Assembly: GCA_937910665.1 (NCBI GenBank)
Contig: CALEPR010000120.1
Span: 1-21,771 of the forward strand
Length of the DNA stretch: 21,771 nucleotides
DNA from: an uncultured Selenomonadales bacterium
GTDB lineage: Bacteria; Bacillota; Negativicutes; Selenomonadales; Selenomonadaceae
Direction of reading: 5' to 3'
Positions 1-6,278 of this stretch are shown in pieces; position 1 is the first letter of the stretch, and every line of letters begins with the position of its first letter. Below the pieces are notes generated by a model. That model did no database searches. It worked only from the letters and a program-made list of their open reading frames with translations, and was not told the DNA's origin. Position numbers and translations under genes: made by a program.

Positions 1-68
1 CAAACTTTTGCTTGATGTTATTCTTGCCTAAAATTTATGAAACGCCCGTGATTCAAAAATTAATTTTC

Positions 69-97
69 TTGACAGGTTATTTTTTGAATGGTATATT
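69..97 (+). promoter_or_regulatory. sigma70-type promoter of tRNA-Ser
   Basis: TTGACA at 69-74 and TATATT at 92-97 are separated by exactly 17 bp. A TG dinucleotide at 89-90 gives an extended -10 (TGG before TATATT). The tRNA begins 14 bp after the -10 box, so transcription would start a few bases before the mature 5' end. Both hexamers are read directly from the sequence. Confidence 0.8.
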
Positions 98-110
98 GTC
101 TAGGTATCAC

Positions 111-201
111 GGAGAGTTGTCCGAGTGGTTGAAGGAGCACGATTGGAAATCGTGTGTGCGCTGATACCGTACCGAGGGTTCGAATCCCTCACTCTCCGCC
201 A
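111..201 (+). tRNA. tRNA-Ser (anticodon GGA)
   Basis: A complete class II tRNA. The acceptor strands GGAGAGT (111-117) and ACTCTCC (191-197) pair, followed by discriminator G and an encoded CCA (199-201). The anticodon stem CACGA/TCGTG (138-142, 150-154) encloses loop TTGGAAA with anticodon GGA at 145-147, which reads serine UCC/UCU codons. A long variable arm (155-173, stem GTGCG/CGTAC) marks it as serine type. The T arm is GAGGG-TTCGAAT-CCCTC (174-190). It stands alone behind its own promoter. Confidence 0.97.
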
Positions 202-398
202 TTTTATTTTTTAGCGATTGAAAGTTCAGCCGTGAGTGCAGGATTTTGGTTTCGCCGAACATTTCCCCGTACTGACAATCTCGCCAGGGCATATGCAGCA
301 ACGAGAGTCCATTGTAGGCGGTAGGCTTCGGTTTTTGGAATCAAGGTCTTGCGCTGGCGGCTGAAAAATTTTTTTGCTCAAAAATTTGTCTAATATTT

Positions 399-436
399 CA
401 AAAAAATCTCCCGACAAAGTTGCCGGGAGTTTTTTT
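399..436. terminator. bidirectional rho-independent terminator
   Basis: Stem CTCCCG (408-413) pairs with CGGGAG (424-429) and is followed by seven T (430-436). An A-run at 399-406 makes the same hairpin a terminator on the minus strand. It lies where the tRNA-Ser unit and the minus-strand oxidoreductase operon converge, so it probably serves both. The 202-398 stretch before it holds no gene I can support. Confidence 0.75.
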
Positions 437-452
437 GTTCGCGAAAAAATTT

Positions 453-1484
453 TTATTCCAAAACTTTTCCTGCGTTTTCCAAAATTTTCATTTGCTCCAT
501 AGTTTGTTCTTCCGTGACAAGTTGAGGTGCGCCGTTAGTGATTGTTTCATAGAGTGCGTCATAAAATCTTGCGTAGTCGCCGCGCTCGGACTTAACTTTT
601 TCTTCGTGATAATTTCCTTCGCTGTCGTAATAAAAAATTGTTCCGTAATTTTCAGGCAAATCAATTCCGAAATCTTCGTGACCTGCGGGAAGATAAAATT
701 TTTTCAAGTCGGCTTCCTGGCGATCCTGTTCAACTTTTATAAAAGTTCCCCGCGTTCCGTAAACTTCAAAACTGGGACGAATTTTCGCGCGGAAATAACT
801 CGACTGAACAGAAACTTTCAAGCCGTCGTAGAAAAAATCTAAATCAAAATAATCATTCATTCTGCCTTTGCCGAGAAGTTGGCGAACATCGCTGCGGACT
901 TCGTTCGGCTTCCCGAAATAGGAAAGAACTTGATCGACAGTGTGACAAGCGTGAGTATACAAAAATGCGTTGTCGCGATTGTAAGTTGTCGAACTTTCCG
1001 GAATTTCTGCGCGGTAATAATCGTAGTGCATGGAAACTTCAAAAATTTTTCCAATCTTGCCGGACTCGATAACTTTCTGCGCCGTCAAAAAATCGCTGTC
1101 AAATCTTCTGTTCTGATAACATTGGACGGTGACATTTTTTTCTTTCGCGAGCCTGAAAAGATCCGCCGCATCAGCGACGCTTGTCGAGAAAGGTTTTTCA
1201 ACAACGCAGTGCTTTCCCGCTTCCAAAACTTTTTTTGCCATCGAGTAGTGCCCCTGACTCGGAGTATTCACAACGACAACATCAATTTCATCGTCGCGCA
1301 AAATTTTTTCCAAGTCGTCAGTGTACTCTACGCCGGGAATTTTATCCCAGCCTGTCGGGCGAAGTGTGCGCTGATAAATTGCTTTGATTTTAATTTTTTC
1401 GGGACGATTCAGAGAAAACGGCAGGTGATAACGATTTGTACTTTTGCCGTTGCCAATGTGAGCGATAACTAATTTTCTTGACAT
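453..1484 (-). CDS. Gfo/Idh/MocA family NAD(P)-dependent oxidoreductase
   Basis: A 343-aa protein of the glucose-fructose oxidoreductase / inositol dehydrogenase family: an N-terminal Rossmann fold and a C-terminal alpha/beta substrate domain. The nucleotide-binding loop is HIGNGKSTNRYHLPF (residues 9-23), a form I associate with the IolW/YhhX-like subgroup. The family lysine is in the EKP motif (96-98, VVEKPFSTS). The active-site helix reads LYTHACHTVDQ (175-185): His181 and Asp184 are kept, but the usual Asp of the LYDLG-type motif is Thr177. The start ATG is preceded by GGGAGG at good spacing. It is the last gene of a three-gene operon, 24 bp after the glutaredoxin-like gene, and ends just before a terminator. 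The substrate (a sugar, inositol or derivative) cannot be told from sequence. Confidence 0.9.
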   Translation of the reverse strand: MSRKLVIAHIGNGKSTNRYHLPFSLNRPEKIKIKAIYQRTLRPTGWDKIPGVEYTDDLEKILRDDEIDVVVVNTPSQGHYSMAKKVLEAGKHCVVEKPFSTSVADAADLFRLAKEKNVTVQCYQNRRFDSDFLTAQKVIESGKIGKIFEVSMHYDYYRAEIPESSTTYNRDNAFLYTHACHTVDQVLSYFGKPNEVRSDVRQLLGKGRMNDYFDLDFFYDGLKVSVQSSYFRAKIRPSFEVYGTRGTFIKVEQDRQEADLKKFYLPAGHEDFGIDLPENYGTIFYYDSEGNYHEEKVKSERGDYARFYDALYETITNGAPQLVTEEQTMEQMKILENAGKVLE

Positions 1485-1508
1485 TTCAATTCCTCCCGGG
1501 AAATTTTT

Positions 1509-1787
1509 TTAAGCCGCAGCCTCAAAAGCCTTGCGGACTTCAGATTTAATTTTGTCAAAGTCGTCGGCAGGATTTGCCTCATAAATTTTTTTGTCGCCGA
1601 CATAAATTGTCGGAACATAATAGTAATCAAAATTTTTCAACTCGGAAGGCGTTTGAGTTTCTTCCTCGACCCACTCGACAGGAATATTTTTCCACGTGGA
1701 ATTTTCTTCCTGAAGTTCGTTAAAAGCCTTAATTGCCATCTTGCAATATGGACAGCCTTCAAGGTGGAAACAGACAATTTTTTTCAT
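1509..1787 (-). CDS. glutaredoxin-like thioredoxin-fold protein
   Basis: A small 92-aa cytosolic protein with a CPYC redox motif at residues 12-15 after a first beta strand (KKIVCFHLEG), and a VPT segment at 58-60 whose proline matches the conserved cis-Pro of thioredoxin folds, followed by IYVGDKKIYE. These are the hallmarks of a dithiol glutaredoxin used for thiol-disulfide exchange or, in anaerobes, general thiol reduction. The start ATG has a GGGGGAGG-type ribosome binding site. It sits between two Gfo/Idh oxidoreductases on the same strand with short gaps (30 and 24 bp), so it is almost certainly cotranscribed. I see no direct functional link to the dehydrogenases. Confidence 0.85.
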   Translation of the reverse strand: MKKIVCFHLEGCPYCKMAIKAFNELQEENSTWKNIPVEWVEEETQTPSELKNFDYYYVPTIYVGDKKIYEANPADDFDKIKSEVRKAFEAAA

Positions 1788-1817
1788 AAAATTTCCTCCC
1801 CCAAAATTTTTTTTAGT

Positions 1818-2798
1818 TCAGTCGTTCGGAAAAACAATCCCGACTTGATCTCTGGCTTGCTGAAGAATTTTTGCAACAGTTTCGCTAATCGCAAGCATTT
1901 CATTCATCTTCTCGACGTTGTGATTGTCGATCATTTCAATAAAACTTTCAAATTCATAAATCATTCTGTGATTGTTCGGCGTGAAAATTTTTAATTCCTC
2001 GTTGCCGTCGTTATCGGTGAGAGTATAACTTTCAATTCTGTTCGCGGGAATGTTTATGATAATATTTCCTTTGTCGCCCTGAATCGAAGAATTTGTTGGA
2101 GCTTGACAATCTTTCGCGCCGACGCAGACAGCTTTAAAATTTCCGTAATCCAAAATCAAAATTCCGCTGGTATCAATTCCGCGCTCAATATTTGCGGAGT
2201 AAAAAACTGAGTCGGGTTTCCCAAAAAGTCCGACAACAAAATTTATATTATAAAAATTTATATCCATGATCGCGCCGCCTGCTTTTTTCGGATCGAAGAC
2301 AGGAAGAACTTCGCCGGCTTTGAAAGCGTCGTAGCGGTGAGAATATTGGCTGTAATTCATGCTGACAATTTTAATGTCGCCGAGTTTGTCCAAGTCAGAT
2401 TTAATTCCTGCAAAAGCCGGGAGGTAATGGGTCGTTGTCGCTTCGATTAAAATTTTGTCGCGCTCCTCGACTAACTTTTTCAAGTCGTTAAATTCTGCAA
2501 GAGTGGTTACGCCCGGCTTTTCGACGATAACATTTTTGTCTGCCTCCAACGCTTGTTTTGCAAATTGATGGTGCAAAAAATTTGGCAGAGCGACATAAAC
2601 TGTGTCAATATTTTTGTCCTGAAGAAGTTCGGCGTAATCGAAATAAACTTTGTCGAGCTTATATTTTTCCGCAAGTTCCTCAGTATGCTTTTGTGAGCGT
2701 TCAGTGCCGAGAATTGCCAAGTAATCAATTTTCAATTTATCGACCGCAGTCAAAAAATCTTGAACAATCATTCCGGTTCCCAAAATTCCCAACTTCAT
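1818..2798 (-). CDS. Gfo/Idh/MocA family oxidoreductase
   Basis: A 326-aa NAD(P)-dependent oxidoreductase. The Rossmann motif is GILGTGMI (4-11). The EKP motif is at 93-95 (VIVEKPGVTT), and the active-site helix AGGAIMDINFYNINF (173-187) matches the GGGALMDIGxYxxN pattern of the family. I chose the ATG at 2798. A longer reading from a TTG at 2816 exists, but that TTG overlaps the GAGGAG ribosome binding site, which lies 10 bp before the ATG. First gene of the minus-strand operon with the glutaredoxin-like gene and a second Gfo/Idh member. The two oxidoreductases are only distantly alike, so this is not a recent duplication. The substrate is unknown. Confidence 0.9.
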   Translation of the reverse strand: MKLGILGTGMIVQDFLTAVDKLKIDYLAILGTERSQKHTEELAEKYKLDKVYFDYAELLQDKNIDTVYVALPNFLHHQFAKQALEADKNVIVEKPGVTTLAEFNDLKKLVEERDKILIEATTTHYLPAFAGIKSDLDKLGDIKIVSMNYSQYSHRYDAFKAGEVLPVFDPKKAGGAIMDINFYNINFVVGLFGKPDSVFYSANIERGIDTSGILILDYGNFKAVCVGAKDCQAPTNSSIQGDKGNIIINIPANRIESYTLTDNDGNEELKIFTPNNHRMIYEFESFIEMIDNHNVEKMNEMLAISETVAKILQQARDQVGIVFPND

Positions 2799-2831
2799 TT
2801 TCAAAACACTCCTCAAGAAAAAATTTTTTCA

Positions 2832-2860
2832 GTGACAGAATAACATAACCAAGATAAAAT
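2832..2860 (+). promoter_or_regulatory. candidate promoter of ribD
   Basis: GTGACA (2832-2837) and TAAAAT (2855-2860) are 17 bp apart, each one mismatch from the sigma70 consensus, and the ribD start lies 34 bp downstream. I looked for an FMN riboswitch here; the leader is far too short to hold one. The site overlaps a divergent candidate promoter on the other strand. Confidence 0.45.
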
Positions 2861-2866
2861 TGTAAA
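2837..2866 (-). promoter_or_regulatory. candidate promoter of the oxidoreductase operon
   Basis: On the minus strand TTTACA (2866-2861) and TATTCT (2842-2837) are 18 bp apart, with a TG making an extended -10. It would serve the operon starting at 2798 and overlaps the ribD promoter face to face, so the two may compete for polymerase. Confidence 0.35.
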
Positions 2867-2893
2867 ATAATTTTTTGACTGGAGGAAAAAAAT

Positions 2894-3979
2894 TTGACCG
2901 ATGAAATTTTTATGCGCGAGGCTTTGAGAATTGCAAAAAATGCCGAAGGAAGAACTTCGCCGAATCCAATGGTTGGAGCCGTCGTCGTTCGCGAAGGAAA
3001 AATTATTGCGGAAGGTTGGCACAGACAAGCCGGAACTCCTCACGCAGAAGTTCACGCTTTGAATATGGCGGGGGAACTTGCAAAAGGCTCGACGCTTTAT
3101 GTAACTTTGGAACCGTGTTCGCATTTCGGAAGAACTCCGCCCTGCGCGAATAAAATTGTTGAGGCGGGAATTTCAAAAGTTGTCGTGGCAATGAAAGATC
3201 CAAATCCAAAAGTTGCCGGGCGCGGAATTGAAATTTTAAAATCTGCGGGAATTGAAGTCGAAGTTGGAATTTTGGAAAAAGAAGCGAAAATTTTAAATGA
3301 AGTTTTCTTGAAGTGGATTACAAAAAAAATTCCGTTCGTGACGGCGAAATTTGCCTGTTCTTTGGATGGAAAAATTTCCACAGTCACGGGCGAATCGAAA
3401 TGGATTTCTTGCGAGGAGTCGAGAAAATTTTCTCATCGCCTGCGAGATATTTCGGACGCGATTATGGTTGGGAGCGGAACTGTTTTGGCTGACAATCCGA
3501 ATTTGACGACGCGGCTTGAAAACTTTTTCGGAAAAAATCCTGCGCGAATTATTGTTGACAGTTTGGCAAAAACTCCACTCGACTTCAATGTTGTTTGCGA
3601 CAAAAAAGCTGAAACAATTTTTGCCGTGACTGAAAATGCGCCGAAAGAAAAAATTTCCGCGCTGAAAAGTTGCGGAGTTGAAATTATTTTTGCGGGCGGC
3701 GGCGATAAAGTCGATTTAAAAATTTTGTTGGAAAAACTTGCGGAGCGCGAAATAACTTCCATTTTGGTCGAAGGTGGAGGAACTTTGCATTTTTCGCTTT
3801 TGGAACTTGGACTTGTCGATAAAATTTTTGCCTTCGTCGCTCCAAAAATTATTGGCGGAAAAAATTCAAAAACTCCTGTCGAAGGCGCGGGATTTTCGGA
3901 ATTAAAAAATGCCGTCGAACTGAAAAACTTGACGACGGAAAAACTTGGCAAAGATATTTTAATTTCTGCCTACGTTTGA
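2894..3979 (+). CDS. ribD: bifunctional riboflavin biosynthesis protein RibD (deaminase/reductase)
   Basis: A 361-aa two-domain enzyme for the second and third steps of riboflavin synthesis: deamination of diaminohydroxyphosphoribosylaminopyrimidine, then NADPH-dependent reduction of the ribosyl side chain. The N-terminal cytidine-deaminase-like domain carries the zinc and proton-shuttle set HAEVH (His50, Glu52) and PCSHFGRTPPC (Cys75, Cys84). The reductase domain starts near residue 146, with AKFACSLDGKI, VGSGTVLADNP and ILVEGGGTLHF. Length is typical. The start is TTG, placed by GGAGG at 2881-2885. No other rib gene lies next to it, which is unusual because ribD often heads a ribDEAH operon; the rest must be elsewhere. 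Confidence 0.96.
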   Translation: MTDEIFMREALRIAKNAEGRTSPNPMVGAVVVREGKIIAEGWHRQAGTPHAEVHALNMAGELAKGSTLYVTLEPCSHFGRTPPCANKIVEAGISKVVVAMKDPNPKVAGRGIEILKSAGIEVEVGILEKEAKILNEVFLKWITKKIPFVTAKFACSLDGKISTVTGESKWISCEESRKFSHRLRDISDAIMVGSGTVLADNPNLTTRLENFFGKNPARIIVDSLAKTPLDFNVVCDKKAETIFAVTENAPKEKISALKSCGVEIIFAGGGDKVDLKILLEKLAEREITSILVEGGGTLHFSLLELGLVDKIFAFVAPKIIGGKNSKTPVEGAGFSELKNAVELKNLTTEKLGKDILISAYV

Positions 3980-4028
3980 GTTTGGATTTTGAACAGAAAA
4001 TTTTATTGATCTTACAGAAATATTAAAT

Positions 4029-4062
4029 TGCTGACTGAAGGAAATTTAAATCTGTTGCAGAA
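4029..4062 (+). repeat. shared upstream element, copy 1
   Basis: This stretch matches 5151-5185 in 29 of 35 alignment columns (5 mismatches, one gap). The core is AGGAAATTT, an A/T stretch, then TGTTGCAGAA. It ends 46 bp before the start of the lipoprotein gene. The matching copy lies before the next gene, so it may be a shared promoter/operator or a dispersed intergenic element. Confidence 0.55.
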
Positions 4063-4108
4063 TTTTTGTCGTTGTCGAAGAAAAAAATTTTTTATCGGAG
4101 GTGATTTC

Positions 4109-5119
4109 ATGAAACGGACAAAATTTTTTTTCGTGGCGATGATTTTTATTTTTTGTGCGGCGTTAATCGGTTGCGGCGACAGTTCAACTTCCACAAGTCA
4201 GAGGTCTGTTGCAATTTGTTTTCCAAACACTACGCCGAGTTGGCAGAGAAATGGAGATTCCTTGAAAAAAATGTTGGAGGAGGAAAATTTTTCAGTCAAT
4301 ATTCAATTCGCCGGCGACACGGAGGAGCAGAAACAACAAGTTACCGAAGTCATTGAAAGCAAACCGAGTTGCATTGTTATCGGCGCGATTGATTCCGCAG
4401 CCTTCGCCGAAGTTTTGACTCAAGCGAAAGATTTTTCAATTCCTGTGATTGCCTTCGACAGAATTATTTTGAACACAGATGCAGTCAGTTATTATGCAAG
4501 TTTTGACAACGACGCGATAGGCGAAGGAATGGGACTTTATTTTGAATCTGCGCTGAATTTGAAAAATGGCGGAGGTCCTTATAATATTGAACTTTTTGCC
4601 GGCGGACCATCGGATAACAACGCACATATTTTTTTCAGGCAGACGATGCAAATTCTTGAACCCTACTTTCAGAGCGGACAACTTATTTGTCGCAGTGGAC
4701 AAAAAGATTTTGATTCCTGCGCCGTCGCCGATTGGAATTCTTCAAATGCTCGACCGAGAATCCAAAAAATTTTGGCAGACTTTTACGGCGAGGAAACTTT
4801 GCATGCAGTTTTGAGTCCGAACGACGATATTGCCGGAGTAATTATTGACGAACTTCAGAAGGCAGGAAAGCCGAATGTTTTAATTTCCGGATTGGACGGA
4901 GATCCCGCCGCTTTCGAGCGAATCAAATCCGGCACGCAAACTTTTACCATCAGCAAAGATCCCGACACCTTGACGGCAAAATGTGTGCGAATGATCAAAG
5001 CCGTCGTCGAAGGAACTCAGCCCGACATCAACGACGTTACAACTTACAATAATGGCGTGATAACTGTCCCCGCTTACCTCTGCACGCCGCAAATTATCGA
5101 CAAGACAAATGTTCAGTAA
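4109..5119 (+). CDS. sugar ABC transporter substrate-binding lipoprotein (periplasmic-binding, ChvE-like)
   Basis: A 336-aa exported lipoprotein. A basic N-terminus and hydrophobic segment (residues 1-20) end in the lipobox LIGC with Cys22 as the lipid site. The mature part is a type 1 periplasmic-binding fold: SVAICFPNTTPSWQRNG at the first ligand strand, EAxK-type helices, IPVIAFDRIILN in the hinge region, then DIAGVIIDEL and ISGLDGDPAAFERIKSG in the second lobe, resembling monosaccharide binders such as ChvE/XylF. I chose the ATG at 4109 because GGAGGTGA (4097-4104) lies just before it; the frame is open 27 codons further upstream but that part is not coding-like. No ATPase or permease gene is nearby, so it is an orphan component. 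The ligand is not predictable. Confidence 0.88.
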   Translation: MKRTKFFFVAMIFIFCAALIGCGDSSTSTSQRSVAICFPNTTPSWQRNGDSLKKMLEEENFSVNIQFAGDTEEQKQQVTEVIESKPSCIVIGAIDSAAFAEVLTQAKDFSIPVIAFDRIILNTDAVSYYASFDNDAIGEGMGLYFESALNLKNGGGPYNIELFAGGPSDNNAHIFFRQTMQILEPYFQSGQLICRSGQKDFDSCAVADWNSSNARPRIQKILADFYGEETLHAVLSPNDDIAGVIIDELQKAGKPNVLISGLDGDPAAFERIKSGTQTFTISKDPDTLTAKCVRMIKAVVEGTQPDINDVTTYNNGVITVPAYLCTPQIIDKTNVQ

Positions 5120-5150
5120 AAATTTTATTTCAAAAATTTTTTTGTGGAAA

Positions 5151-5185
5151 TGTTGACGGCAGGAAATTTTTAATTTGTTGCAGAA
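5151..5185 (+). repeat. shared upstream element, copy 2
   Basis: Second copy of the element at 4029-4062 (29 of 35 columns identical). It begins TGTTGACGGC and ends TGTTGCAGAA, 24 bp before the TTG start of the TPR protein. The first half (TTGAC.GC..AAATTTTT) also resembles the hairpin sequence upstream of mreB at 16569-16588. Confidence 0.55.
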
Positions 5186-5209
5186 AAAAATTTTGCGAGG
5201 TGAAAAACT

Positions 5210-5911
5210 TTGGCGAAGAAAAATGGCAAGGAAGATTTTTTAAGCGGTTGGACGGCAGTCATTATCGGAATAATCGGAGTTGTGCTTGTCTGTTTTCTGG
5301 CTCAAAAAGGCGTGGAATATTTTCGCGGCGGCGGCGAGGCAGAATTTTCCGGCGCGAGCTTTTTAGGCGGCTCAAGTTCAAGTTCGGCATCAGAAGAAAA
5401 TCAGGACGAAGATGAGGACATCAAAAAGGCGAAACAAATGAAAGCCTCAGAAAATTCTCAAGCCGAAAATAATTCCGACAAGTCGAAGGAAAAAAATAAA
5501 TCTTCAGAAGATGAGAAACAGGCGGCGGCTGAAAAAAATTCCAAGCAAACTCCTAAGCCTGACGAAAATGAAAAACTTTCCATTCAAGACAAAATTACAA
5601 TTTCAAATCAGAAAGTTCAGGAAGGAAAAAATTTTTTCGCGGAAGGAAATTTAACTAAAGCGTTGGAATCTTTCGACCAAGCCGTTAAACTTTATTCTTT
5701 GAATGCGGCGGCGTGGACGGAGCGTGGAAAAGTTTACGTTGAAATGCAAAATTTTGAACAGGCTCTGCGCGATTTTAATAAAGCTGTCGAAGTTGATTCT
5801 ACTTACGCAGACGCTTACGCCAATCGCGGACTTTTTTATCAAGCATTCGGCGACGAAGAAAAGGCTCAGGCTGATTTTGCAATGAGCGATATTTTGAGCA
5901 AGAAACAATAA
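5210..5911 (+). CDS. membrane-anchored tetratricopeptide repeat protein
   Basis: A 233-aa protein of unknown specific function. One transmembrane helix (about residues 14-31, WTAVIIGIIGVVLVCFLA) is followed by a Gly/Ser-rich and then a highly charged Lys/Glu/Asp/Ser/Gln linker (40-125). Three TPR-like helical hairpins follow at about 133-165, 167-199 and 201-230 (for example ALRDFNKAVEVDSTYADAYA). With few positive residues before the helix, the TPR part is probably outside the inner membrane, but I cannot settle topology. TTG start, placed by GCGAGGTGA at 5195-5203. It lies 90 bp after the lipoprotein gene and shares its upstream element, which hints at common control. TPRs suggest a protein-binding scaffold. 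Confidence 0.8.
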   Translation: MAKKNGKEDFLSGWTAVIIGIIGVVLVCFLAQKGVEYFRGGGEAEFSGASFLGGSSSSSASEENQDEDEDIKKAKQMKASENSQAENNSDKSKEKNKSSEDEKQAAAEKNSKQTPKPDENEKLSIQDKITISNQKVQEGKNFFAEGNLTKALESFDQAVKLYSLNAAAWTERGKVYVEMQNFEQALRDFNKAVEVDSTYADAYANRGLFYQAFGDEEKAQADFAMSDILSKKQ

Positions 5912-6097
5912 AAATTTTTTGCAAGATTTTTATTCAATTTTCGGAGCAATTTTTGAAAATAAACAAAAGATTGGCGAGGAAAATTTTTTTGTGTAACGAT
6001 TAGAAAAATTAAATTTCTGCCTTGCACACGTCGAAAATTCTCGACAAAGTTAAACTAAAAAAACAGCCATCAAGATTTGGCAGTAACTTTTTTTAAT

Positions 6098-6123
6098 TGC
6101 TCGAAGGTTGAGCATTTTTTTTT
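6098..6123 (+). terminator. rho-independent terminator before the leuS promoter
   Basis: TGCTCGA (6098-6104) pairs with TTGAGCA (6108-6114, one G-T pair) around a 3-nt loop and is followed by nine T (6115-6123). It would end transcription from the TPR gene and insulate the leuS promoter that begins 24 bp further on. Confidence 0.6.
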
Positions 6124-6146
6124 GCTTTTGCGCCGGTATACTTTTT

Positions 6147-6175
6147 TTGACACTTTTGACTTCAACTGTTAATAT
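6147..6175 (+). promoter_or_regulatory. candidate leuS promoter
   Basis: A perfect TTGACA (6147-6152), a 17-bp spacer, and TAATAT (6170-6175) with TG at 6167-6168 forming an extended -10. Transcription would begin about 6182, exactly where the heptad repeat starts, giving a leader of about 97 nt. Confidence 0.6.
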
Positions 6176-6182
6176 ATTAGCT

Positions 6183-6217
6183 GTTAGTAGTTGGTGATTG
6201 GTGATTGGTGGTTAGTA
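6183..6217 (+). repeat. heptad repeat in the leuS leader
   Basis: Five consecutive 7-mers fit RTTRGTR: GTTAGTA, GTTGGTG, ATTGGTG, ATTGGTG, GTTAGTA. Related 7-bp-periodic sequence occurs at 9454-9484 (minus strand) and 19225-19252. Here it lies in the transcribed leader and does not provide the ribosome binding site. Confidence 0.7.
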
Positions 6218-6278
6218 AAATTTCCGACAACCGCCGACCCGGCGACTGACATCTATTTTGAAAGGCAGGTAATTTTTT

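Larger units (their letters stand above)
5912..6278 (+). other. intergenic region between the TPR gene and leuS
   Basis: 367 bp without a gene. 5912-6090 is AT-rich and shows only a weak inverted repeat, GTCGA/TCGAC (6030-6045). It then holds a terminator (6098-6123), a promoter (6147-6175), a heptad repeat (6183-6217) and a small GC hairpin CGCCG-ACC-CGGCG (6232-6244), followed by the leuS ribosome binding site GGCAGGT (6264-6270). I looked for a T-box leader, common before leuS in Firmicutes, and found no AGGGTGG-type T-box sequence. Confidence 0.7.

Noticed and set aside
107..301. Minus-strand frame ending in ESEGFEPSVRYQRTHDFQSC...
   Set aside because: Its C-terminal half is the exact antisense of the tRNA-Ser. 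This peptide type is a well-known false protein call in databases.
226..417. 63-codon minus-strand frame after the tRNA
   Set aside because: No ribosome binding site, no family likeness, and its start lies in the terminator hairpin.
420..1472. Plus-strand frames opposite the first oxidoreductase
   Set aside because: Antisense to a clearly conserved Gfo/Idh gene; Cys/Phe-rich shadow composition.
2817..2893. FMN riboswitch before ribD
   Set aside because: Only about 75 bp are available and none of the conserved RFN stem sequences is present.
6183..6217. Heptad array as a CRISPR or VNTR coding repeat
   Set aside because: Units are 7 bp without spacers and lie outside any reading frame.
5912..6278. 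T-box leader before leuS
   Set aside because: No AGGGTGG-type T-box sequence and no antiterminator arrangement; the one terminator lies upstream of the leuS promoter.
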